Assembly: GCA_016703745.1 (NCBI GenBank)
Contig: JADJBK010000006.1
Span: forward strand, 1,116,001-1,180,000
Direction: 5' to 3'
DNA: 64,000 bases
Source: Nitrosomonas sp.
GTDB lineage: Bacteria > Pseudomonadota > Gammaproteobacteria > Burkholderiales > Nitrosomonadaceae
The position numbers were made by a program, and so were the translations under genes. Shown here in pieces: positions 26,843 through 33,184 of the stretch; the first letter of the stretch is position 1, and every line of letters begins with the position of its first letter. Below the pieces are notes generated by a model. The model was not told where the DNA came from. It did not search any database and saw nothing but the letters and a program-made list of their open reading frames with translations.

Positions 26843-28234
26843 TCACTTTTGCAGTGTTTGCAGTTCAGGTAGCGGATGTTGTTGCAACAATTCAGCGGCC
26901 AACTGGCTCTCGCAATCATAGTCGTAGGCAAAACGCAGCACCGATACCATCCATTTGCAAGCGAGTCCGGGATCAAATTGTTGTTGTACCCGCGCCCACA
27001 GCTGGTGATACTGTGGCGTTGGCAACAGATCATCCCGCAGCCGGGAAAAGCGAAAGGCTTGTGGCTTTGCCGCCAATGCATGAATCACATGACGGTAATC
27101 GATGCGCCGGGCGCGTCCTTCTGGCGCTTTCGGATACGCGCGCGGTAAGGTAATGACCGGTGTTTGGCCGACAAAGCATTCCAGACGATCGTGATAGAGA
27201 TGAACCCGGATGTTCTCGCCAATGAGTCTGGATGGCACACTGTAGAGTCCCCGTTTGACCGCTATGGTGCTACTGGTGGTCACTTTGACGGTCAGTTCAC
27301 TGAAGTCCATGAAGCGGTAGCGTGGCAGTGGCTGGAGATGCGATTGCTCTTCCGCCAATCGCCCCCTGCAGCGCAGATTGAGCTTATCGACGATCCGTTC
27401 AAGAAAACGGCGGTAGGCGCCCACACTTTCGAAATCCGCAGATCCCCGCAGTTTGATCGCCTGCTCAATCCGGTGTTTGAGCGAACCATGGGCATTTTCT
27501 ACGGCGCCATTTTCATGGCTGACGCCCAGGTTATTGACCGTAGGCTTCATGCCATAGTGTTGACACAGCGCCGCATAAGATTGCGTGAGTTCTTGTTTTT
27601 GGCTCGCATTGACGTATGCGGCACTCAGGCTGTCGGTGCGATGTTCCCTGGGCACGCCGCCCAGTTTATGCAAGGCGGTCTGCAATCCATCGGCCAACGC
27701 ACTATAACTTTCCCCGCCCCGGATGATATGAACAGCACGCCAATGACTATAAGCCAGACGAAACTGATACAGCAGGTGATCAAATGGTTTGCCTGCAATC
27801 GTAATTGCCGTACGCGGCCAGGTAAAATCGGACAACCCCTGGTGCCCGGCAGGTACCGACTGGCAAAACATGACCGCCTTACCGGGACCTTGCGTTGCCC
27901 GCCAGTGTTTTACACGGCGCTGCAAGCTTCTGAGCAATTTCTCCGGGTATTGGCCGGGATATCGATCATCCAGGTACTCCCAAAGCGTAGTCCCGGTCAG
28001 TTCAGGTTCCCCGTACAGCAATGGAACCAATTCGGTCTCCCAAACCAGCGCAAAAGGATCCTGGCGCGTGCGCCATTGCCGTTGCGACTTCTCCACCCGC
28101 ACACCCTTCTCAATCCTGCGGCCACTGCGGATACTTACCCCCGCTTTCGCAGCCGCTGTCTCCTGACCATGCCCTATCTGACGATTCTTCATATAAATAG
28201 CTTCCTGTTGATGAGTGATATGTTTTCCAGGCAA
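26843..28234 (-). CDS. istA: IS21 transposase IstA
   Basis: A 463-residue IS21-family transposase. The N-terminal helix-turn-helix region starts MPGKHITHQQEAIYMKNRQI. The DDE core shows GLSDFTW, HRTDSLSAAY and SHENGAVENAHG, in family order. The C-terminal beta-barrel region (GLYSVPSRLIGENIRVHLYH) is also present. It looks complete and may be active. Confidence 0.94.
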   Translation of the reverse strand: MPGKHITHQQEAIYMKNRQIGHGQETAAAKAGVSIRSGRRIEKGVRVEKSQRQWRTRQDPFALVWETELVPLLYGEPELTGTTLWEYLDDRYPGQYPEKLLRSLQRRVKHWRATQGPGKAVMFCQSVPAGHQGLSDFTWPRTAITIAGKPFDHLLYQFRLAYSHWRAVHIIRGGESYSALADGLQTALHKLGGVPREHRTDSLSAAYVNASQKQELTQSYAALCQHYGMKPTVNNLGVSHENGAVENAHGSLKHRIEQAIKLRGSADFESVGAYRRFLERIVDKLNLRCRGRLAEEQSHLQPLPRYRFMDFSELTVKVTTSSTIAVKRGLYSVPSRLIGENIRVHLYHDRLECFVGQTPVITLPRAYPKAPEGRARRIDYRHVIHALAAKPQAFRFSRLRDDLLPTPQYHQLWARVQQQFDPGLACKWMVSVLRFAYDYDCESQLAAELLQQHPLPELQTLQK

Positions 28235-29451
28235 GTTCTTTCTCCTTATATAGAAAAGAACTCATACTGATACTTTCACTCAACTGGTCAAGATAATTGT
28301 CGTCAGACCGGACAGGTTAATTGTCGTCTAATAGGCGTGGCCGCAAACCATTTGCCTTGGAATTGATGCTGCGCGCGCATGTTGCGCAAATTATCTACAA
28401 CTATTCCGATCCGGGCATGGAAGATGCGCTGTATGAGATTGAATCACTGCGCCGTTTTTGCGGCATTCGTCTGGAAGCCGTGCCGGATGAAAGCACCATT
28501 TTGCAATTTCGGCATTTACTGGAAAAACACGGGTTAATGGATCAGATCTTCCAGGTCATCAACCAAACGCTGGGTGAGCGTGGGTTGTTCTTGAAAGCCG
28601 GCACCATCGTCGATGCCAGCCTGATTGCCGCGCCGACTTCAACCAAAAATAAGAGCCGGTCGCGTGATCCAGAAATGCATTCCAGCAAAAAAGGCAATCA
28701 ATGGTTTTTCGGCAGCAAGTTTCATATCGGCGTCGATCATGAAACCGGGTTGGTGCATACGCTCAAAGTAACCTCGGGGCATGTCAGCGACGTTGCCGAA
28801 GCCGCCGCCCTGCTGCATGGCGAGGAACAGTTTGTTCATGGCGATGCCGGATATCAGGGGCTGGATAAACGCCCGGAGATGCCGGCGGAAAGCCCTCCAG
28901 CCTGCGTGATCGCGATGCGTCCGGGCAAACTGGCCAGGCTCACGAAAGACGATTCCGGGGCGGCTCAACTACTGCGCGGTGCCGCCCGTGAGCTGGCGAA
29001 ACGCCGCGCCAAAGTCGAACACGTGTTTCGGGATATCAAAATCCGCTTTGGGTATGCTAAAAATCGCTATCGCGGCCTGGCCAAAAATGCGGCCCGTTTG
29101 ACCTTCCTGACAGCCATTGCCAACGTCATCCGTGGTGATGCTTATGAACGTCGATGTCTTGTTGCGTCTGAAATTTGAAAACAAGCCAGTAAATGAGCTT
29201 GTTTCCAGAGAGGAACGGCTGTTTTCATAAAAATCAGCGTCACTATTTGAAGTAGTGGTCAGTTTTTGAGTGACTGCCGTTCAGAATGTTTGTTTTTCAG
29301 AGGTTCCCTATCGCAGTGGGAATGGTTGATTGCCGGCGTAGACTGGCGGCGTTTATCGGCACGGCCACAATGGCATTTTCAGGTGTAGAAAATATGTAAT
29401 AGTTGTTTATTAACAGTCGGTTGATTGCGATTTCGTGGTATAATTCATCTC

Positions 29452-31053
29452 ATGAATTCACTGGCGCAACTGGATCAACTCAACCTCGATACGGCCACCA
29501 AACAACAGGTGGTCAATCTGGTTCAGGCATTTCAGCTTGATCTGACCCAGCAAACACAGCAGACAGTTTATGCGCTGGAACTCAAGATTCAGGCGCTCAC
29601 CCTGGAATTGGCGCATCTGCGCCGTATCCGATTTGGCAGGAAAAATGAAGCGTTGTCTGCCTTGTCACCCAGGCAGCTTTCTTTGTTTGAAGAATCGGCG
29701 CTGACCGATATCACGGCCATTGAGGCTGAAATCGAACAGATCAACAGCACACCAACCCCCAATGCCACCAAAGTGCCGCGTACCCGCGCCGGTCGTCAGC
29801 CGCTGCCAGATCACCTGCCGCGCATCGAACACCGGCATGAACCCGCATCCTGCCAATGTGACCGATGCGGTTGCGATCTGACTAATATCAGAGAAGACAT
29901 CACCGAGCAGCTTGACGTGGAACCCGCCAGATTCTTCGTTCATCGCCACATTCGCCCACAGTACGCCTGCAAATCCTGTGAAACCATCACGGCAGAACCC
30001 GTGCCACCGGCAGTCATCGATGGCGGCATGGCCGCCCCGGGCCTGCTTGCCTGGGTGATGACAAACAAATACCTGAATCACCTGCCACTTTATCGCCTGG
30101 AGCAGATTGCTGCCCGTGACCAGGTCACGCTGCCCCGTTCCACCCTGGCCGAATGGGTAGGCCGTACCGGCGTAGCCCTGCAACCATTGGTCGATCGCCT
30201 AACCTGGCATCTACTGCAGGGCAACACGCTGCATGCCGATGAAACACCAGTTGCACAATTGGAACCCGGTCGCGGCAAAACCCGTAAAGCCTACCTGTGG
30301 GCCTACCGCAGCAATGATCTTGAACCCGGGCCGCGTATCATCGTCTTCGACTATCAAGCTGGCCGTAGCGGTCAGCATGCGCGGCACTTTCTGCAAAATT
30401 GGCAAGGACACCTGATGGTCGATGACTATGCTGGGTATAAAGCACTTTTTTCCACAGCCACATCGCCTTGCGTCGAATTGGCGTGCTGGGCGCATGCGCG
30501 ACGCAAATTCTTTGACCTGTACCAGGCCAATGCCAGCACGATGGCATTGGCAGCGATACAGCGCATCAGCGTCTTATACGCAATCGAAGCAGAAGGCAAA
30601 GACCTGAGCATCGAAGATCGCCTGCAACTGCGGGCAGACAGAAGCCTGCCCGCACTGCATGCATTGCATGACTGGCTGATGCAAACCCGTAGCCAGACCG
30701 CAAATGGCGGCGGCTCCGCCAAAGCACTCGACTATACCCTCAGACGCTGGCCAAGCCTCATCCGCTACGCACAAACCGGCTTTCTTCCGATCGACAACAA
30801 CCCGGTGGAGAACACCATACGCCCGATTGCAATCGGCAAAAAGAATTGGCTATTCACCGGATCGGAACGTGCCGGTCAACGCGCCGCTGCCATTCAAACC
30901 TTGTTCGGTACCGCGCAACTCAACAAACTCGATCCCGCCGCATGGCTTGCAGACACACTCGCCAAACTACCCACCTGGCCCAATAACCGCATCGATGAAT
31001 TGCTGCCGCTCACACCAGCGTTCATTCAATCACTTAAACAGCAGGAAAGATAG
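29452..31053 (+). CDS. tnpC: IS66 transposase TnpC (copy B)
   Basis: A 533-residue copy of the IS66 transposase. It differs from copy A at several residues (for example FSTATSP for FSAATSP, DLYQAN for DLHQAN, TGFLP for TGSLP, TLAKLP for TLARLP), so the two copies are not an immediate duplication of each other. The catalytic segments are the same as in copy A. Confidence 0.94.
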   Translation: MNSLAQLDQLNLDTATKQQVVNLVQAFQLDLTQQTQQTVYALELKIQALTLELAHLRRIRFGRKNEALSALSPRQLSLFEESALTDITAIEAEIEQINSTPTPNATKVPRTRAGRQPLPDHLPRIEHRHEPASCQCDRCGCDLTNIREDITEQLDVEPARFFVHRHIRPQYACKSCETITAEPVPPAVIDGGMAAPGLLAWVMTNKYLNHLPLYRLEQIAARDQVTLPRSTLAEWVGRTGVALQPLVDRLTWHLLQGNTLHADETPVAQLEPGRGKTRKAYLWAYRSNDLEPGPRIIVFDYQAGRSGQHARHFLQNWQGHLMVDDYAGYKALFSTATSPCVELACWAHARRKFFDLYQANASTMALAAIQRISVLYAIEAEGKDLSIEDRLQLRADRSLPALHALHDWLMQTRSQTANGGGSAKALDYTLRRWPSLIRYAQTGFLPIDNNPVENTIRPIAIGKKNWLFTGSERAGQRAAAIQTLFGTAQLNKLDPAAWLADTLAKLPTWPNNRIDELLPLTPAFIQSLKQQER

Positions 31054-31074
31054 ATGGGAGCGTTGGACGGTTAC

Positions 31075-31387
31075 TGAACAAATAGCAAGAAAACTTCAAG
31101 TAAAGGTTTTTATCATCCCGTACATAATAGGTGGTATCAATCGGCCAGGGATTGTCTGTCGAGTAATGTACTGAACCCGCCGCTCCTTTTCGCCCAATGA
31201 TTATCGCCGGACCTTCAATCAGGTATTGATCGTGCATTCCTACAATGCCGCTGGAACCGTAAACAGGGTATATCCCATCAGCAGCCCTTGCACCTTTGAT
31301 CAGGGATTTCCCATATTCAAAAGTATACAAATCACCAAGTCGTGTCGAAACCCAACCAGCTGGTAAATTAGCTGCAGAACTATTCAT
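31075..31387 (-). pseudogene. hsdS: hsdS 5' part, type I specificity subunit
   Basis: This encodes the first ~104 residues of HsdS: MNSSAANLPAGWVSTRLGDL, then GKSLIKGARAADGIYPVYGSSG and KGAAGSVHYSTDNPWPIDTTYYV, which are classic first target-recognition-domain motifs. The frame continues at 25065-23826 after removal of IS66 copy B. The ATG at 31387 overlaps the stop of an hsdR-tail remnant (TGATG). Confidence 0.9.
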
Positions 31388-31410
31388 CACACCACCAAAA
31401 CCTCATTTAA
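31387..31410 (-). pseudogene. hsdR tail remnant before hsdS
   Basis: The 24 bases encode LNEVLVV-stop; the true hsdR ends LNEVLVA-stop. Over 26 bases there are four differences, three of them at synonymous third positions. The stop overlaps the hsdS ATG as TGATG. It is the old hsdR-hsdS junction, left behind on the far side of the DUF559 cassette. Confidence 0.7.
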
Positions 31411-31433
31411 TGAACACAAAACTACGCAACGGC

Positions 31434-31524
31434 AAATCCCCCCTTGCCCCCCTTTTTCAAAGGGGGAAACTGGCGCGTTGGTTTGTAGCTTCCCCCTTTG
31501 AAAAAGGGGGATCGAGGGGGATTT
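31434..31524. repeat. Palindromic repeat, 3' flank of the DUF559 gene
   Basis: A 91-bp inverted repeat. The left arm is AAATCCCCCCTTGCCCCCC, then TTTTTCAAAGGGGGAA; the right arm is TTCCCCCTTTGAAAAAGGGG, then GATCGAGGGGGATTT; a 21-bp centre separates them. The right end overlaps the TGA stop of the DUF559 gene. A second copy (33082-33181) lies against the start codon of the same gene. Confidence 0.85.
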
Positions 31525-31883
31525 CATAGTCTTTCCTTCACCATTCCGTCTATCACATTCAATACCGCATCCGTTTCCAATAAAACTTGTCGATTATCAA
31601 ACCGCAAAACACGCAAACCTAAGCTCGCTAATGCTGCATCACGGTCTTGATCCTTTGCTTGGTGTTCAGCTTCAGAGTGTTGACTACCATCAAGTTCAAT
31701 CACCAGCTTCGCTGCCGGGCAGTAAAAATCCACAATAAATGCTAGCAATGGTTTTTGCCGATAGAACTGCACATTTTGTATTTGCTTGCGTCGAATACGC
31801 TGCCACAAAACTTGCTCGGCATCGGTCATGTCGGTTCTGAAGATGCGCGAATTTTCCTTAAGGAACCTCTGAAAAACAAACAT
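31524..31883 (-). CDS. DUF559 / Vsr-like endonuclease-fold protein, 5' end replaced by IS5
   Basis: This 119-residue frame carries the DUF559 domain: MTDAEQVLWQRIRRKQ, then FIVDFYCPAAKLVIELDGSQH, where the D and ExD residues fit a PD-(D/E)XK/Vsr-like nuclease site. An IS5 element with a TTAA duplication cut the gene after eight codons (ancestral start MERYNPKLKENS, ATG at 33080, 5' piece 33055-33080). The IS end supplies an in-frame start, MFVFQRFLKENS, so the current frame has the same 119-residue length. No good Shine-Dalgarno precedes this new start, so expression is doubtful. Its biological role is unknown. Confidence 0.8.
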   Translation of the reverse strand: MFVFQRFLKENSRIFRTDMTDAEQVLWQRIRRKQIQNVQFYRQKPLLAFIVDFYCPAAKLVIELDGSQHSEAEHQAKDQDRDAALASLGLRVLRFDNRQVLLETDAVLNVIDGMVKERL

Positions 31884-33054
31884 TCTGAACGGCAGTCACT
31901 CAAAAACTGACCACTACTTCAAATAGTGACGCTGATTTTTATGAAAACAGCCGTTCCTCTCTGGAAACAAGCTCATTTACTGGCTTGTTTTCAAATTTCA
32001 GACGCAACAAGACATCGACGTTCATAAGCATCACCACGGATGACGTTGGCAATGGCTGTCAGGAAGGTCAAACGGGCCGCATTTTTGGCCAGGCCGCGAT
32101 AGCGATTTTTAGCATACCCAAAGCGGATTTTGATATCCCGAAACACGTGTTCGACTTTGGCGCGGCGTTTCGCCAGTTCGCGGGCGGCCCCGCGCAGTAG
32201 TTGAGCCGCGCCGGAATCGTCTTTCGTGAGCCTGGCCAGTTTGCCCGGACGCATCGTGATTACGCAGACTGGAGGGTTTTCTGCCGGCATCTCCGGGCGT
32301 TTATCCAGCCCCTGATATCCGGCATCGCCATGGACAAACTGTTCCTCGCCATGCAGCAGGGCGGCGGCTTCGGCAACGTCGCTGACATGCCCCGAGGTTA
32401 CTTTGAGCGTATGCACCAACCCGGTTTCATGATCGACGCCGATATGAAACTTGCTGCCGAAAAACCATTGATTGCCCTTTTTGCTGGAATGCATTTCTGG
32501 ATCACGCGACCGGCTCTTATTTTTGGTTGAAGTCGGCGCGGCAATCAGGCTGGCATCGACGATGGTGCCGGCTTTCAAGAGCAACCCACGCTCACCCAGC
32601 GTTTGGTTGATGACCTGGAAGATCTGATCCATTAACCCGTGTTTTTCCAGTAAATGCCGAAATTGCAAAATGGTGCTTTCATCCGGCACGGCTTCCAGAC
32701 GAATGCCGCAAAAACGGCGCAGTGATTCAATCTCATACAGCGCATCTTCCATGCCCGGATCGGAATAGTTGTAGATAATTTGCGCAACATGCGCGCGCAG
32801 CATCAATTCCAAGGCAAATGGTTTGCGGCCACGCCCATTGCCTGGCGCATAGTGTGGTTCAATAACATCAATCATAGCCTGCCAAGGCAATAACCCGTCA
32901 AGTTGATCGAGAAACTTCTCGCGGCGCGTGACTTTGCCCTTATTGGCGTATTCGGCATCAGCAAAACTCATCTGTTGGTAAGGTTTCATGAATAGCTTCT
33001 CGAAAAAGTTTGATGCAGAATTATATTACTTGCGGGGAATTAATCAGAGGTTCC
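31862..33054 (-). mobile_element. IS5-family element in the DUF559 gene
   Basis: An intact 1193-bp element with ends GGAACCTCTGA... and ...TCAGAGGTTCC and a TTAA duplication at 31858-31861 and 33055-33058. It carries one complete transposase gene. It is a second copy of the element that lies split inside IS66 copy B, in the opposite orientation, and could have supplied that copy. Confidence 0.95.
31991..32989 (-). CDS. IS5-family transposase
   Basis: A complete 332-residue DDE transposase. It has the N-terminal DUF772-type region (RGRKPFALELMLRAHVAQ, then YNYSDPGMEDALYEI) and the catalytic segments AGTIVDASL, HGDAGYQG and RAKVEHVFRDIKIRFGY. It differs from the split copy at a few residues. 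Apparently functional. Confidence 0.95.
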   Translation of the reverse strand: MKPYQQMSFADAEYANKGKVTRREKFLDQLDGLLPWQAMIDVIEPHYAPGNGRGRKPFALELMLRAHVAQIIYNYSDPGMEDALYEIESLRRFCGIRLEAVPDESTILQFRHLLEKHGLMDQIFQVINQTLGERGLLLKAGTIVDASLIAAPTSTKNKSRSRDPEMHSSKKGNQWFFGSKFHIGVDHETGLVHTLKVTSGHVSDVAEAAALLHGEEQFVHGDAGYQGLDKRPEMPAENPPVCVITMRPGKLARLTKDDSGAAQLLRGAARELAKRRAKVEHVFRDIKIRFGYAKNRYRGLAKNAARLTFLTAIANVIRGDAYERRCLVASEI

Positions 33055-33080
33055 TTAAGTTTTGGGTTGTAGCGTTCCAT
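33055..33080 (-). pseudogene. Severed 5' end of the DUF559 gene
   Basis: ATG and seven further codons (MERYNPKL) plus the TTAA target duplication are left upstream of the IS5 copy. Joined to 31857-31524 they restore a 119-residue protein starting MERYNPKLKENSRIF, the usual DUF559 N-terminus. Confidence 0.8.
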
Positions 33081-33081
33081 T

Positions 33082-33181
33082 AAATCCCCCTCAGTCCCCC
33101 TTTTGCAAAGGGGGAAGACAACCAGCGCAGCACCTCCGCTTTTAGTTCCCCACTTTGAAAAAGGGAGGCTAGGGGGGATTT
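33082..33181. repeat. Palindromic repeat, 5' flank of the DUF559 gene
   Basis: A 100-bp inverted repeat of the same type as 31434-31524: AAATCCCCCTCAGTCCCCC, then TTTTGCAAAGGGGGAA, on one side and TTCCCCACTTTGAAAAAGGG, then AGGCTAGGGGGGATTT, on the other, with a 29-bp centre. It ends 1 bp from the ancestral DUF559 ATG, and its GAGGGGGA would act as the Shine-Dalgarno. The other end is 3 bp from the hsdR stop. Confidence 0.85.
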
Positions 33182-33184
33182 GCA

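Larger units (their letters stand above)
25930..28333 (-). mobile_element. IS21-family element nested in the IS5 element
   Basis: About 2404 bp with istA and istB. The ends carry the multiple terminal sites usual for IS21: GACAATTA-type motifs occur twice near each end (left GTCAATTATC and GACGACAATTAT; right, on the other strand, GACGACAATTA twice). The 6 bp GGCGTG is duplicated at 25924-25929 and 28334-28339, and the uninterrupted IS5 copy confirms the target sequence. The exact outer base may shift by one or two. Confidence 0.9.
25770..29178 (+). pseudogene. IS5-family transposase split by IS21
   Basis: The N-terminal part runs from 25770 to 25929 (MKPYQQMSFADAEYANKGKV onward to PHYVPGNGR). 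The IS21 element follows, then the rest (GRKPFALELMLRAHVAQ to VASEI) from 28340 to 29178. It matches the intact 332-residue protein elsewhere in the island at nearly all residues. The catalytic segments TIVDASL, HGDAGYQG and KVEHVFRD are all in the 3' part. Confidence 0.9.
25705..29307 (+). mobile_element. IS5-family element nested in IS66 copy B
   Basis: Its ends are GGAACCTCTGATTAATTCCC and ...TTTTTCAGAGGTTCC, flanked by CTAT at 25701-25704 and 29308-29311. Without the IS21 insertion and its 6-bp duplication it measures 1193 bp, exactly the length of the intact copy at 31862-33054. A 4-bp duplication of the form YTAN is typical of IS5. It is inactive because its transposase is split by an IS21 element. 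Confidence 0.93.
25431..29388 (+). pseudogene. tnpB: IS66 tnpB copy B, split by IS5
   Basis: The first part runs from 25431 to 25704 and ends in RQDAACVELAL. The IS5-family insertion with duplication CTAT follows, and the frame resumes at 29308 with SQWEWLIAGVDWRRLSARPQ and ends at 29388. It differs from copy A by QQILGH in place of QQVLGH. The product is truncated. Confidence 0.9.
25066..31074 (+). mobile_element. IS66-family element, copy B (in hsdS), with nested insertions
   Basis: Its ends match copy A and it is flanked by the 8-bp duplication TGAACAAA (25058-25065 and 31075-31082). It spans 6009 bp because an IS5-family element sits in tnpB; without it and its 4-bp duplication the length is 2402 bp, the same as copy A. 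It is antisense to hsdS and inverted relative to copy A. tnpA and tnpC are intact and tnpB is split, so this copy cannot move on its own products. Confidence 0.95.

Noticed and set aside
27164..28270. Long + strand open frame (368 codons) opposite istA
   Set aside because: It is antisense to a complete IS21 transposase and has no protein-like features.
18065..31074. The two IS66 copies as ends of one composite transposon carrying darTG
   Set aside because: Each copy has its own matching 8-bp duplication and lies inside a different hsd gene, so they inserted independently.
23826..31387. Invertible specificity (phase-variable hsdS) system
   Set aside because: The hsdS break is a plain IS66 insertion with an 8-bp duplication; there is no second hsdS cassette or recombinase gene.
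31434..33181. The two palindromic repeats as part of a CRISPR array
   Set aside because: There are only two copies, each internally palindromic and ~95 bp long, separated by a gene and an IS; no spacers or cas genes are present.
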